From Kangiella sp. (lineage in GTDB: Bacteria; Pseudomonadota; Gammaproteobacteria; Enterobacterales; Kangiellaceae), in contig JANQSG010000019.1 of the NCBI GenBank assembly GCA_028284185.1, positions 1 to 64,000 on the forward strand: a DNA stretch of 64,000 nt, given 5' to 3'. Shown piece by piece: positions 55,217-64,000 of this stretch. Both the position numbers and the translations under genes were made by a program. The notes below the pieces were generated by a model. That model was not told the origin of the DNA. It did not search any database and was given only the letters and a program-made list of their open reading frames with translations. The first letter of the stretch is position 1. Each line of letters begins with the position of its first letter.

Positions 55217-55816
55217 ATGCGACAATATAGTGAAGCCTGTGAGCGCAACAAGCAACCGATTTTATCGATCATCAAGCCTTATCTGCAATACGCCAAAAGT
55301 GTACTGGAAATTGGTTCGGGCACTGGCCAACATGCAGCTTACTTTGCCGCGGCCCTACCACATTTAATCTGGCAAACCAGCGATCTGCGTAGTAACCACC
55401 CCTCAATTATCGCCTGGGTGGAACAAAGTGAACTGCCTAATTTGAGAAAACCCAAAGAGCTGGATGTTGGCAAGCGTTATTGGGATATTGATCCAGTCGA
55501 TGCCATTTTTACCGCCAATACGGCACATATCATGTCGTGGCAGCGGGTCAAAGATATGGTCACAGGCGTTGGCAAAACCTTAAAGCCTGGTGGGCATTTT
55601 TTAATTTATGGTCCTTTTAATGTAGGTGGTAACTATACGGCTGAATCAAACAAAAAATTTGATCAATGGCTAAAGCAGCAGGATCCTGATAGCGCCATAC
55701 GTGATTACGATGATATTTTAGGTCAGGCTCGCCACAATGGCTTAGCACTAATTGAACGCCATCAAATGCCTGCTAATAATATGCTATTAGCCTTTGAAAA
55801 AAATTCGAGTTTTTAA
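55217..55816 (+). CDS. DUF938 SAM-dependent methyltransferase
   Basis: The protein has 199 residues. It starts RQYSEACERNKQPILSII and has the SAM site LEIGSGTGQHAAYFA, TSDLRSNHPSI, IFTANTAHIMSW and the end typical of DUF938. The family is predicted methyltransferases of unknown substrate. It is 13 bp after the NRDE gene, so it is likely in the same operon. Confidence 0.88.
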   Translation: MRQYSEACERNKQPILSIIKPYLQYAKSVLEIGSGTGQHAAYFAAALPHLIWQTSDLRSNHPSIIAWVEQSELPNLRKPKELDVGKRYWDIDPVDAIFTANTAHIMSWQRVKDMVTGVGKTLKPGGHFLIYGPFNVGGNYTAESNKKFDQWLKQQDPDSAIRDYDDILGQARHNGLALIERHQMPANNMLLAFEKNSSF

Positions 55817-55885
55817 AACTCTGGAATAATATTAGTTAAAAAATCTATGTTAAAATCTTGGTAAAATTAACTCCGGTAAATCAAT

Positions 55886-56503
55886 ATGATTAATGCTGAA
55901 CAGGCTTTAGTGAAGCTCAAAGAAGGCAATCAAAGATACGTTGATTGCTACCAAAATAACACCTATCAGATAACTTCGGAAAAGAGAAACCAATTAGCCG
56001 AAGGACAAGCACCTTTTGCAATTATCTTAGGCTGCTCAGATTCACGTGTGCCGGCAGAAATAGTTTTTGATCAAGGCCTGGGCGATCTCTTTGTTATTCG
56101 TGTTGCCGGCAATATAGTGGCACCATCACAAATTGCCAGCGTTGAGTTTGCAGTTGAATCGTTTGGTACACCGCTGGTAGTTATTATGGGCCACTCCAAT
56201 TGTGGTGCAATTAATGCCACTGTGGATTACTTACTTGAACAGGATGTTGGAGTTGCCAGTGCCAATCTGGAGTCCATTGTTACTCGAATCACACCAGCCG
56301 TACTGGGCTTACTTAAAAAAGATGTCAACATAACTCCCGATCAGTTAAAGCAAAAAGCGGTCAAAGCCAATGTTCTTAAATCGGTACAAAAATTAGTTGA
56401 TAACTCTGATATTTTAACTAAAGCACTGAATGAAAAACGCTTGACCATTGTCGGCGCAGAATATTGTCTGGAATCAGGAGCAGTAGAGTTTTTTGAAGAC
56501 TGA
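55886..56503 (+). CDS. Beta-class carbonic anhydrase
   Basis: The protein has 205 residues. Zinc ligands and active-site residues are visible in LGCSDSRVPAEIVFDQGLGDLFVIRVAGN and MGHSNCGAINA, that is Cys, Asp/Arg, His and Cys. Hydrates CO2 to bicarbonate. No transport or sulfate gene is next to it. Convergent with rppH. Confidence 0.94.
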   Translation: MINAEQALVKLKEGNQRYVDCYQNNTYQITSEKRNQLAEGQAPFAIILGCSDSRVPAEIVFDQGLGDLFVIRVAGNIVAPSQIASVEFAVESFGTPLVVIMGHSNCGAINATVDYLLEQDVGVASANLESIVTRITPAVLGLLKKDVNITPDQLKQKAVKANVLKSVQKLVDNSDILTKALNEKRLTIVGAEYCLESGAVEFFED

Positions 56504-56516
56504 GCGCTTTAAAACT

Positions 56517-56544
56517 ATGAACTCTAACTTTAATTAGAGTTCAT
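56517..56544. terminator. Hairpin between carbonic anhydrase and rppH
   Basis: ATGAACTCTAA (56517-56527) pairs perfectly with TTAGAGTTCAT (56534-56544). It overlaps the last codons of rppH and lacks a T run on either strand, so it could be a weak bidirectional terminator or an RNA end-stabiliser. Confidence 0.45.
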
Positions 56545-57165
56545 ATTGTTACGGTAAGGATGGCGTGGCTTGCGCTTTTTGTTAGGATTAGAATTCTGTC
56601 CCTGCGGCCTCTGCCCTTTGTGCGACTGCTTATGACCTTTGGATTTACGTCCTTCGTGACGTGAATTATGATTGCTCTTACCCTGCAATTGGAATTTAAA
56701 CATGGAATGGATCAGCTCGGATAATGCCAAACGATACACTTCCCGTTTGAAATTCACCACATGACGCACCGGATACCAATAATTAACCCAGATAAAATCA
56801 TCAAACTCAGGATGGTCAGTGGCATTAAAATCGATCTTGTCTTCGTCTGAAACCAGCTCAAGCAAAAACCACTTTTGTTTTTGTCCTATACACAGTGGTT
56901 TGGAATTCTGGCGGACTAATTTTGCTGGCAATCGGTATTTATACCAATGCTGCGTACTCCCAAGAATACGGACATCATCTTTTTCAAGGCCTACTTCTTC
57001 AAATAATTCCCGATACATGGTTTGTTCGGCATTTTCCCCAGGATGTACACCACCTTGCGGGAATTGCCATGACGTTTGTCCATAACGTCGAGTCCATAAT
57101 AACTGGCCTTGCTTGTTACATATGATGATGCCGACGTTGGCTCGAAAGCCTTCTGCGTCGATCAT
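56530..57165 (-). CDS. rppH: RNA pyrophosphohydrolase RppH
   Basis: RppH removes pyrophosphate from mRNA 5' ends and so triggers decay. The Nudix box is [22 protein letters not shown] (residues 38-59), following WQFPQG. The catalytic domain ends at about 160. The protein has 211 residues versus about 176 in E. coli. The extra C-terminal 45 residues are basic and polar ([20 protein letters not shown] and beyond, rich in Lys, Asn and Gln) and may bind RNA, which is inference. Confidence 0.93.
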   Translation of the reverse strand: MIDAEGFRANVGIIICNKQGQLLWTRRYGQTSWQFPQGGVHPGENAEQTMYRELFEEVGLEKDDVRILGSTQHWYKYRLPAKLVRQNSKPLCIGQKQKWFLLELVSDEDKIDFNATDHPEFDDFIWVNYWYPVRHVVNFKREVYRLALSELIHSMFKFQLQGKSNHNSRHEGRKSKGHKQSHKGQRPQGQNSNPNKKRKPRHPYRNNMNSN

Positions 57166-57237
57166 CTATCTATCCAATAAAAAACTTTGTTATCATTGTG
57201 CCACCAGAATTGAATCTCGACAATCATTATTTAGTCA

Positions 57238-57900
57238 ATGGCTTACGACTCAGCGCAACAACTTTTAGCAAAAGCTCAATCTTTAGCAGGCTTTTCGTTA
57301 GGCGAATTAGCGCAACAATACCAAGCGCAAGTGCCAGCTAATCTACTACGAGAAAAAGGCTGGGTAGGTCAATTTTTAGAATACCTTTTAGGTTCTCAGT
57401 CAGCTTCATTAGCCCAGCCCGATTTTCCCGAGATTGGTGTTGAAATGAAAACTTTACCAATTGATACTGCTGGCAAACCCTTAGAGTCCACTTATGTTAG
57501 CGTGGTACCTTTAACTGATTTAGCCGAAATTCAATGGCAAGGTTCAGTAGTTCAGCAGAAGTTGAACCATGTACTATGGATCCCGATTATTGCGGAAAAA
57601 AACTTAGCTATTCAAGAAAGAATTATTGCCATGCCTTTCTTATGGCGACCCAGCCCACAAGAATTAATCATCATTCGTAAAGACTTTGAAGAAGCGATGG
57701 AGATGATAGCTATGGGACAAGTAGGTAAAATTGATGCACGTTTTGGTGAGATTTTACAGATAAGACCAAAAGCGGCTAACAATAAAGCACTTACTGAAAC
57801 TATTGATGCCAAAGGCAAAAAGTGTTTAACCCTACCTAGAGGCTTTTATTTGCGCCCGCAATTTACCCGATTATTGTTGCAAAACCACTTTTCTAATTGA
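57238..57900 (+). CDS. mutH: DNA mismatch repair endonuclease MutH
   Basis: MutH nicks the unmethylated strand at hemimethylated GATC sites during mismatch repair. The protein has 220 residues. The catalytic motif is DFPEIGVEMKT (Asp...Glu-x-Lys, about residues 61-70), with PRGFYLRPQFT near the end. It implies Dam methylation in this organism. Its 3' end overlaps the convergent TPR gene by 30 bases. Confidence 0.95.
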   Translation: MAYDSAQQLLAKAQSLAGFSLGELAQQYQAQVPANLLREKGWVGQFLEYLLGSQSASLAQPDFPEIGVEMKTLPIDTAGKPLESTYVSVVPLTDLAEIQWQGSVVQQKLNHVLWIPIIAEKNLAIQERIIAMPFLWRPSPQELIIIRKDFEEAMEMIAMGQVGKIDARFGEILQIRPKAANNKALTETIDAKGKKCLTLPRGFYLRPQFTRLLLQNHFSN

Positions 57901-58953
57901 CTGTTGCTGCTTTCTAATGTTCATAGCTTGGTAATAACCAATACGCCTTTTTTCAAGCTGATTACTTAATTCAATGGCTGCACTCTGATATTGTTGGCTA
58001 TAGAAATTACTTTTTTCAAAATCGTCTTTCAAGCGATAAAACCTAGCTAAGACCATGCTACTTTTTTTCAACTTCCTCAGATCTTTATTATTTTGCGAAA
58101 ACTCATATGCAGCTAATACAAGTGGTTCTACCTTGGCCAACTCATTCAGCTGCAAATACAAATCTGCCATTTCAATTTGAACATCCATCAACATCAATTG
58201 CCAACTAAAAGTAACCAACTCAGGATAAATAGCTTCTAACGCCTTCTTCGACTCATTCAGATTTCCCTTTTCCTTTTCTAATAAAGCTCTTTGCACCTTT
58301 ATGGCAAGCAACTGAAGTTTACTTTGTGCTTTTTCACAATAAGGAAGCGCTTTATCCAATTCAAATTGTGATTGTTCAAAATTGTTAAGGTGCTTTTCTA
58401 CTAGAGAACTTTCGTAAAATGCATTACAAAATCCATCATTGTCTTTAAATTTACGGGAGAATGCTAAATTCCTTCTAACTAAATCTTGAGATTTATCCAA
58501 AATGTTTGCTTGCACATGTTCAACCAAAGCATTCTGTAAAATGTCCTGTTTAAGTTGAACATCATCTAATTTATCCAGCCCATCGAGCAAGTCATACATC
58601 TCAATAAAACTTTTCTGATAACTACCAGTTTTAGAAAAAATAACTGTTCTTAGTGATCTCGCTCTATATCGGTAATTGATATTATCCGTTTCTTTTAGCA
58701 CCTGCTTAATATAATGCATCGCATTTTTATACTGACCTCTAATTAACTCGGAGTGAGCTCTAAGATTTAGATATCTGGCTTTTTGTGTTTCAGAAAATCG
58801 AGGATACTCTGCTTCCAAAGTAACCAGCAGGTTTTTAGCTTTATTGATATCGTTCAGCCGAATTGAGTATATATAGTCAAGCTTTTCATCGTAAGAAACT
58901 TCTGCAATGAGCAAAGAAGGTAGCAGTAAAAGAAAGATGAGTATTTTTCTCAT
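57871..58953 (-). CDS. Exported TPR-repeat protein, possibly truncated sensor
   Basis: The protein has 360 residues. A signal peptide or anchor (MRKILIFLLLLPSLLIA) is followed by TPR-like helical repeats through residue 340 (MHYIKQVLKE, YCEKAQSKLQL, LADLYLQL). The layout, ending in QYQSAAIELSNQLEKRRIGYYQAM, matches the periplasmic TPR sensor part of many TPR-GGDEF diguanylate cyclases, where a membrane helix and GGDEF domain would follow. Here it stops after about 20 more residues, and the last ten codons are antisense to the mutH end. It may be a truncated gene. Function unknown. Confidence 0.6.
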   Translation of the reverse strand: MRKILIFLLLLPSLLIAEVSYDEKLDYIYSIRLNDINKAKNLLVTLEAEYPRFSETQKARYLNLRAHSELIRGQYKNAMHYIKQVLKETDNINYRYRARSLRTVIFSKTGSYQKSFIEMYDLLDGLDKLDDVQLKQDILQNALVEHVQANILDKSQDLVRRNLAFSRKFKDNDGFCNAFYESSLVEKHLNNFEQSQFELDKALPYCEKAQSKLQLLAIKVQRALLEKEKGNLNESKKALEAIYPELVTFSWQLMLMDVQIEMADLYLQLNELAKVEPLVLAAYEFSQNNKDLRKLKKSSMVLARFYRLKDDFEKSNFYSQQYQSAAIELSNQLEKRRIGYYQAMNIRKQQQSIRKVVLQQ

Positions 58954-59051
58954 TCACTTATACTACTACTTTTAGGACACTGCTTTCAATCATCGCCCCT
59001 GATAAATCAAACCAATAGAATTAGATTGACTTTTACAGGTTAAAATACACC

Positions 59052-61919
59052 TTAATCTTGCTGATAAGACTCAATACTTGGACAAGAACAAATTAAATTT
59101 CGATCACCATACACATCATCAATCCGATTGACCGTTGGCCAAAATTTACTATCTATGGTCGCTTGTGATGGATAAGCTGCTTCTTGAATTGAATAGGGTT
59201 TATCCCAATGACGAATATCTGCCTGGGTATGAGGTGCATTTTTAAGTGGATTATTTTCAGGATCCCATGCACCGGAACGCACTTTTTCCACTTCTTGTTT
59301 GATATTAACCATAGCTTCAATAAAACGATCCAGCTCATATTTGGATTCGGATTCGGTTGGCTCTACCATAAAGGTGCCCGCTACCGGGAAGCTCATAGTC
59401 GGTGCATGAAAACCATAGTCCATCAGACGCTTGGCAAAATCCACTTCACTAATACCGGTTTCGGCTTTAATGGGGCGCAAATCAATAATACATTCGTGGG
59501 CAACCTTATCATTACGACCGGTGTATAACACCGGATAATGTTCAGCCAGTTTGTTCTTTAAATAATTAGCATTTAGCAACGCAACTTCAGTAGATTTACG
59601 CAACCCCTGACGACCCAGCATTTTGATATAAGCCCAGGAGATCGGCAAAATCATACCCGAACCATAAGGCGCCGCCGAAACCGCACCTTTTTCGGCTTCT
59701 ACCGAATGTACTTTGCGCACACTATGACCAGCCACAAATGGTGCCAAGTGCGATTTCACCCCAATTGGCCCCATGCCTGGGCCACCACCACCGTGCGGAA
59801 TGGCAAAAGTTTTATGCAAATTCAGATGTGACACATCGGAACCAATCTCACCCGGCTTGGAAATACCCACTTGTGCATTCATGTTAGCGCCGTCCATATA
59901 CACCTGACCGCCATTGTCATGAATAATGTCACAAATGTGCTTAATTTCTTCTTCGTAAACCCCATGCGTTGAGGGATAGGTCACCATTAGTGCCGCTAAA
60001 TTATCTTTCAGCTCAGTAGCTTTGGCTTCCAGATCAGCAACATCTACATTGCCATTTTCATCACACTTAGTCACCACCACTTTCATGCCCGCCATTTGTG
60101 CTGATGCTGGGTTAGTGCCATGCGCAGAGCTTGGGATCAAGCAGATATTACGATGACCTTCACCGATCGATTCATAATACTTTTTAATGGCTAAAAGACC
60201 AGCGTACTCGCCTTGTGCCCCAGAGTTTGGTTGCATGGATACAAAATCATAACCTGTGATTTCCACCAGATCTGCTTCCAGCTCCTTGATCATGTCCAGA
60301 TAACCCTGAGTCTGATCTTCCGGCGCGAAAGGATGCACATTGGCAAACTCAGGCCAGGTTACCGGAATCATTTCACTGGTAGCATTGAGTTTCATGGTGC
60401 AAGAACCTAGCGGAATCATCCCATGCGCTAAAGAAAAATCTTTATTTTCCAAACGTTTCAAATAACGCAGCATATCGGTTTCAGAATAGTAGTCGTTGAA
60501 AGTCGGGTGGGTTAAGAAATCTGAATTGCGCTTAACCGCAGCTGGAATTGAATCTTTTGCCTGATTATCCAACTCATTTAAATTATAGGTTTCACCCGTG
60601 ATCACCTGGATCAGGGTTTCAATATCGGCCTGGGTTTTAGCTTCATCAATCGAGAAACTGATCTGATCGCCATGATAAAGCAAATTGATTAAGGCGGCTT
60701 CGGCACGATGTTTAATCGCTTCCACATCATTCGCCACAAAAGTTACCGTATCAAACCAGCTATCGTTCACCAATTGCATACCCGCATTGGTCACAGCCTG
60801 TGCCACCGCCGAAGCATAACGATTAATCCGACTGGCAATATTGGTTAAGCCTTTCTTGCCATGATAAACCGCATAAAAGCCAGCAATATTAGCCAGTAAA
60901 ACCTGCGCGGTACAAATATTGGATGTGGCTTTTTCGCGGCGAATATGTTGCTCACGCGTTTGCATCGCCATGCGTAACGCCTGGTTACCTCTGGCATCTT
61001 TGGATACACCAATAATCCGGCCTGGCAATGAACGCTTAAAGGCATCGCGTGTAGCAAAGAAAGCCGCGTGCGGCCCCCCAAAACCCATCGGCACGCCAAA
61101 ACGTTGGGCCGAACCAAAAACCACATCCGCACCCATCTCGCCAGGGGACTTCATAAGCACTAAGCTCATAATATCAGCAGCAACACAGGCAATGGCCTTT
61201 TTCTCGTGTAGCTTTGCAATGATCGGTTCAAGATCAACAATCTGGCCTTGAATATTAGTGTATTGCAATAAAGCACCAAACACATCCAAATCCGCCAATT
61301 CCGACAAATCACCGACATGAATATCCCAACCATAATGCTCAGCACGAGTTTTCACCACATCAATAGTTTGTGGGAAAACGTTTTTATCAATAAAAAATAA
61401 ATTACACTTTTTATTCTTTGAGGAACGTTTAGCCAAAGCCATAGCTTCCGCTGCGGCAGTGGCTTCGTCTAATAATGATGAGCTGGCCAGTTCCATGCCA
61501 GTAAGATCTAAAGTCATTTGCTGGAAGTTCAAAATGGCTTCCAAACGGCCCTGTGCAATTTCTGGCTGATAAGGTGTATAGGCCGTGTACCAGCCTGGAT
61601 TTTCCAACACATTCCGTAAAATTACGGTTGGCGTTACGGTGTCATAATAGCCCATGCCAATATAGGATTTAGCCACGGTATTTTTATCAGCCAGGGATTT
61701 CAAATAGGCCAAAGTTTCGGCTTCCGAGCGTGAATCATCAATTGATAGCGGCTGATTGATTTGGATCTTATGCGGTACTGCCTTATCAATCAGATCATCC
61801 AAAGAGTCTAAGCCTAACTCCTGCAACATCGCCCGAATTTCACCTTCTCGTGGTCCTAGGTGACGACGAATAAAATCATCGTGTTGCTGTAAATCGTTTA
61901 AACTTGCTTGCTCAGCCAT
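59052..61919 (-). CDS. gcvP: Glycine dehydrogenase (decarboxylating), P protein
   Basis: GcvP is the PLP-dependent P protein of the glycine cleavage system; it decarboxylates glycine and loads the aminomethyl group on GcvH. The protein has 955 residues from the ATG at 61919; a TTG at 61925 lies in the same frame. It is a fused alpha-beta type (single long chain). The PLP lysine is in [21 protein letters not shown] (about residue 705). Other signatures are FIRRHLGP at the start, [13 protein letters not shown] and [13 protein letters not shown]. Confidence 0.97.
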   Translation of the reverse strand: MAEQASLNDLQQHDDFIRRHLGPREGEIRAMLQELGLDSLDDLIDKAVPHKIQINQPLSIDDSRSEAETLAYLKSLADKNTVAKSYIGMGYYDTVTPTVILRNVLENPGWYTAYTPYQPEIAQGRLEAILNFQQMTLDLTGMELASSSLLDEATAAAEAMALAKRSSKNKKCNLFFIDKNVFPQTIDVVKTRAEHYGWDIHVGDLSELADLDVFGALLQYTNIQGQIVDLEPIIAKLHEKKAIACVAADIMSLVLMKSPGEMGADVVFGSAQRFGVPMGFGGPHAAFFATRDAFKRSLPGRIIGVSKDARGNQALRMAMQTREQHIRREKATSNICTAQVLLANIAGFYAVYHGKKGLTNIASRINRYASAVAQAVTNAGMQLVNDSWFDTVTFVANDVEAIKHRAEAALINLLYHGDQISFSIDEAKTQADIETLIQVITGETYNLNELDNQAKDSIPAAVKRNSDFLTHPTFNDYYSETDMLRYLKRLENKDFSLAHGMIPLGSCTMKLNATSEMIPVTWPEFANVHPFAPEDQTQGYLDMIKELEADLVEITGYDFVSMQPNSGAQGEYAGLLAIKKYYESIGEGHRNICLIPSSAHGTNPASAQMAGMKVVVTKCDENGNVDVADLEAKATELKDNLAALMVTYPSTHGVYEEEIKHICDIIHDNGGQVYMDGANMNAQVGISKPGEIGSDVSHLNLHKTFAIPHGGGGPGMGPIGVKSHLAPFVAGHSVRKVHSVEAEKGAVSAAPYGSGMILPISWAYIKMLGRQGLRKSTEVALLNANYLKNKLAEHYPVLYTGRNDKVAHECIIDLRPIKAETGISEVDFAKRLMDYGFHAPTMSFPVAGTFMVEPTESESKYELDRFIEAMVNIKQEVEKVRSGAWDPENNPLKNAPHTQADIRHWDKPYSIQEAAYPSQATIDSKFWPTVNRIDDVYGDRNLICSCPSIESYQQD

Positions 61920-61987
61920 AGCCAAAACTACCTTAACTATTTGAAAAAATTATAAAAAACAAAAATCTTAACTTATCTATAAAACCG

Positions 61988-62013
61988 AAAAAGCCTCGAC
62001 ATTTATCGAGGCT
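61988..62013 (-). terminator. Terminator before gcvP on the - strand
   Basis: On the - strand AGCCTCGA (62013-62006) pairs perfectly with TCGAGGCT (61999-61992), and a U run follows (from 61991 down). It should end gcvT-gcvH transcripts before gcvP or act as an attenuator for gcvP. Confidence 0.75.
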
Positions 62014-62032
62014 ACTAAATCATTGCTGCTTC

Positions 62033-62141
62033 AATCTGGGTAAGCTAGTGCAAGGCAAATAGGTCGATAAGGAATCGTAGTTTGCTACAGCAAATGAGCT
62101 GACGCATCGACCTATTTAACGCTGCAATAGACAGCCAGATT
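62033..62141 (+). repeat. Long imperfect hairpin, copy 1 (gcvH-gcvP gap)
   Basis: AATCTGG (62033-62039) pairs with CCAGATT (62135-62141) as the outer stem. AAATAGGTCGAT (62057-62068) pairs perfectly with ATCGACCTATTT (62106-62117). The tip is TTTGCT-ac-AGCAAA (62081-62094). The joining segments AGTGCAAGGC and AACGCTGCAAT and the tip match copy 2; the arms do not, but each is self-complementary. Confidence 0.8.
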
Positions 62142-62243
62142 ATTCGTTTCAGTACCAGGCAAAGCGTTTCAAGGCGAGACGTCGTTTGCTCTAGCAAATG
62201 AGTTAAGGCTTGGAATGCTTTAACACAGTAATGAAGCGAATAA
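62140..62243 (+). repeat. Long imperfect hairpin, copy 2 (gcvH-gcvP gap)
   Basis: TTATTCGTTTCA (62140-62151) pairs with TGAAGCGAATAA (62232-62243) with one T-G pair. AAAGCGTTTCAAG (62161-62173) pairs with CTTGGAATGCTTT (62209-62221) with two G-T pairs. The tip is TTTGCT-ct-AGCAAA (62185-62198), and the joins are AGTACCAGGC and AACACAGTAAT. All three imperfect pairs are G-U in RNA read from the + strand, but would be A-C mismatches in the - strand. Confidence 0.8.
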
Positions 62244-62244
62244 A

Positions 62245-62634
62245 TTAGTCGTCGGCAATTTCTTCTGCGTACTGCTCTGCCGATAAAAGTCCGCCTAAAT
62301 CACCAGCATCCGCCAGCTGCATCTTGAACATCCAACCATCGCCATAAGGATCACTGTTGACCAGTTCAGGTGAATCTTCCAGTTCTTCATTCACTTCCAG
62401 AATAGTACCGGCCAATGGTGCATAAATATCTGAAGCTGCTTTTACCGACTCAACCACGGCAATTTCATCATCCGCCTCAACCTCTTCATCCAGATCCGGC
62501 GCTTCCACAAAAACCACATCGCCCAGCAATTCCTGCGCATGATCGGTAATACCAACGGTTACCACGCCATCACCCTCATCACGGATCCATTCATGGCTTG
62601 CTACATATTTTAATTCTGATGGAATTTGGCTCAT
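62245..62634 (-). CDS. gcvH: Glycine cleavage system H protein
   Basis: GcvH is the lipoyl carrier of the glycine cleavage system. The protein has 129 residues, the E. coli length. The lipoyl lysine is in [17 protein letters not shown] (near residue 65). It begins with [22 protein letters not shown]-like segments. It lies between gcvT and gcvP on the same strand. Confidence 0.97.
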   Translation of the reverse strand: MSQIPSELKYVASHEWIRDEGDGVVTVGITDHAQELLGDVVFVEAPDLDEEVEADDEIAVVESVKAASDIYAPLAGTILEVNEELEDSPELVNSDPYGDGWMFKMQLADAGDLGGLLSAEQYAEEIADD

Positions 62635-62758
62635 CGTTATTTATCCCCTATTGCCCCAAAAACAACCCAAAACAGAGTTCAAATTAATGGACATATTCTA
62701 TCTGAAACTGCTGCCTGACCCAAGTAAAACTAGTGTTTCAAGGCCAGGTAACATGAAA
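62635..62758 (-). other. gcvT-gcvH intercistronic region with a short stem
   Basis: CCTGGCC and GGTCAGG on the - strand (62748-62742 and 62720-62714) form a seven-pair stem with one G-U just after the gcvT stop. No T run follows. I see no clear promoter before gcvH. Confidence 0.35.
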
Positions 62759-63847
62759 TTAAACCAGTGACTCACCTTTACGCACAAAACAAGGCTTCAC
62801 AACTACTGCTTTCAGTTGCTTTTTACGCACTTGTACCAAAACTTCCTCAGCTTGTACACTACGATTAACTCGCGCCATAGCAATGGATTTGCCCACCGTT
62901 GGCGACATAGTACCAGAAGTAATTACACCCACCACTTGCTCATCGATCACCACTTCCTGGCCTTCACGCATCACACCTTTGTCTTGTAACACCAGACCTA
63001 TAAGCTTACGCGGAATACCTTGTTCTTTTTGCGCTGCCAAAGCCTTGCGCCCCACAAAATCACGTTCAGCGGGCTCCCAGGCAATGGTCCAGCCCATATT
63101 GGCTTCCAATGGCGAAACCGTCTCATCCATATCATGACCATACAGATTCATACCAGCCTCAAGGCGTAAAGTATCACGGGCGGCTAAACCTGCTGGCTTA
63201 ACACCGGCGGCTTGCAAGCGCTTCCAAACCTCAATACCTTGTTCATCGGGTACCATAATTTCATAACCATCTTCGCCAGTATAGCCAGTACGCGCCACAA
63301 ACCAAGAACCCGCCTGAACCGCCACAAAAGGCTTTAAACCTTCAACCACGGCCTGTTGCTCAGCATCCATTATCGAATTGGCTTTTTCAATGGCATTCGG
63401 GCCTTGCACTGCAATCATGGCCACATCGGATTTTTCTTCTATCGCCACAGCAAACTGCTGCGCCACATTTTCCATCCAGGCCAGATCTTTGTCGCGAGTG
63501 GATGCGTTGACTACCACACGATAATGGTTGTCCGTTAGATAATAGACAATTAAATCATCGATCACGCCGCCTTCTTCATTCAGCATGCCGCTATACAAGG
63601 CTTTACCAGAAACTTGCAGTTTATCCACATCATTGGCTAATAAATACTGCAAATAGGGTTTGGCTTCAGAACCAGTAACTTCCACTACTGTCATGTGAGA
63701 CACGTCGAACATACCCGCATCCTGACGCACCGCATGATGCTCATCAATTTGCGAGCCATAATTGAGCGGCATATCCCAACCGCCAAAATCCACAATGCGC
63801 GCGTCCGCATCCAGATGTGCTTGATATAAAGGAGTTTTATTAGCCAT
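62759..63847 (-). CDS. gcvT: Aminomethyltransferase, T protein
   Basis: GcvT transfers the methylene group from GcvH to tetrahydrofolate, releasing ammonia. The protein has 362 residues, near the 364 of E. coli. Signatures are [49 protein letters not shown] and [21 protein letters not shown]. First gene of gcvT-gcvH-gcvP. TATAAT on the - strand at 63891-63886 is a possible -10 box; I see no good -35 and no glycine riboswitch in the 150 bases upstream. Confidence 0.97.
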   Translation of the reverse strand: MANKTPLYQAHLDADARIVDFGGWDMPLNYGSQIDEHHAVRQDAGMFDVSHMTVVEVTGSEAKPYLQYLLANDVDKLQVSGKALYSGMLNEEGGVIDDLIVYYLTDNHYRVVVNASTRDKDLAWMENVAQQFAVAIEEKSDVAMIAVQGPNAIEKANSIMDAEQQAVVEGLKPFVAVQAGSWFVARTGYTGEDGYEIMVPDEQGIEVWKRLQAAGVKPAGLAARDTLRLEAGMNLYGHDMDETVSPLEANMGWTIAWEPAERDFVGRKALAAQKEQGIPRKLIGLVLQDKGVMREGQEVVIDEQVVGVITSGTMSPTVGKSIAMARVNRSVQAEEVLVQVRKKQLKAVVVKPCFVRKGESLV

Positions 63848-63936
63848 TTATTTTATCCAAATTAGCCATAAGAAATTGGGGAAAGATTATACCGTTGAAA
63901 TTATAGAAGTAGAAGCAAAGTTGCCTTTCTTCTTGT

Positions 63937-64000
63937 CTAAGATTCACTTTTCTTAATCAAATAAATCACAGGCAGAACACCAATCGTTACTAGCATCACT
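63937..64000 (-). CDS. Partial gene end, possibly RND-type transporter
   Basis: The - strand frame runs in from the right edge and stops at TAG (63939-63937). The last residues read VMLVTIGVLPVIYLIKKSES. A hydrophobic segment with LPVIYL followed by a short basic tail resembles the C-terminus of RND-family efflux permeases. Only 20 residues are visible, so the call is weak. Confidence 0.4.
   Translation of the reverse strand, partial: VMLVTIGVLPVIYLIKKSES

Noticed and set aside
63848-64000. Glycine riboswitch before gcvT
   Set aside because: The visible 90 bases upstream have no paired aptamer-like structure, and a gene end lies directly beyond; none can be supported.
1-64000. CRISPR arrays, insertion sequences or prophage genes
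   Set aside because: I found no direct-repeat/spacer pattern, transposase or phage structural genes anywhere in the window.

Overview
The window looks like the chromosome of a free-living, probably marine, gammaproteobacterium. The gene content and order (prmA/dusB/fis/purHD, pilGHIJ-chpA, gshB-tonB-yqgE-ruvX, pilTU-yggS-proC-yggT, rdgB-hemW, mutY-yggX, tauE-lgt-thyA-folA, gcvT-gcvH-gcvP, Coq7 for ubiquinone) would fit Kangiella or a relative. That placement is inference from synteny and protein style; no 16S gene is present.

Left edge (1-2963): six small + strand genes of mostly unknown function are separated by sites that look like integron attC recombination sites. The clearest are at 95-197 and 1533-1600. 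This looks like the end of a gene-cassette array. No integrase is in the window, so it continues to the left or is an integrase-less array. The cassettes include a barstar-like protein, a lipoprotein, an exported protein and small membrane proteins.

3-12.5 kb: prmA, a zinc-ribbon membrane protein, dusB-fis, purH-purD, then a ydbH-ynbE-ydbL-like operon for transport between the membranes. 12.5-20.8 kb: a GST and a Ycf46-like ATPase, coq7, an ArsR-regulated permease unit apparently inserted behind coq7 (a decayed second coq7 3' end lies on its far side), then metK-ahcY and rsmE.

20.8-31.3 kb (- strand): a Pil-Chp chemosensory cluster for type IV pilus control (pilG, pilH, pilI, pilJ, chpA, chpC), without the usual methyltransferase/methylesterase pair. 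gshB, tonB, yqgE and ruvX lie divergently. The retraction ATPases pilT and pilU follow at 34.6-36.8 kb, so sensing and pilus motor genes are close together.

36.8-49.3 kb: yggS-proC-yggT-DUF4426, two tandem spondin-domain surface proteins, rdgB-hemW, an AHSA1/SigZ/GST group, trmB, an SLC13-type transporter, mutY-yggX and tRNA-Phe. 49.3-58.9 kb: aspartoacylase, yccF, a possible 24-residue membrane microprotein, ybjQ, folA/thyA/lgt/tauE, an NRDE protein, a DUF938 methyltransferase, carbonic anhydrase, rppH, mutH and a TPR protein that looks truncated. 59-63.9 kb: the glycine cleavage genes gcvP, gcvH and gcvT, with two large imperfect hairpins sharing a conserved core between gcvH and gcvP.

The points most worth a second look are the attC-like cassette array, the paired hairpins at 62033-62243, the coq7 remnant at 17037-17113, and the hairpin-gated microprotein at 50748-50869.
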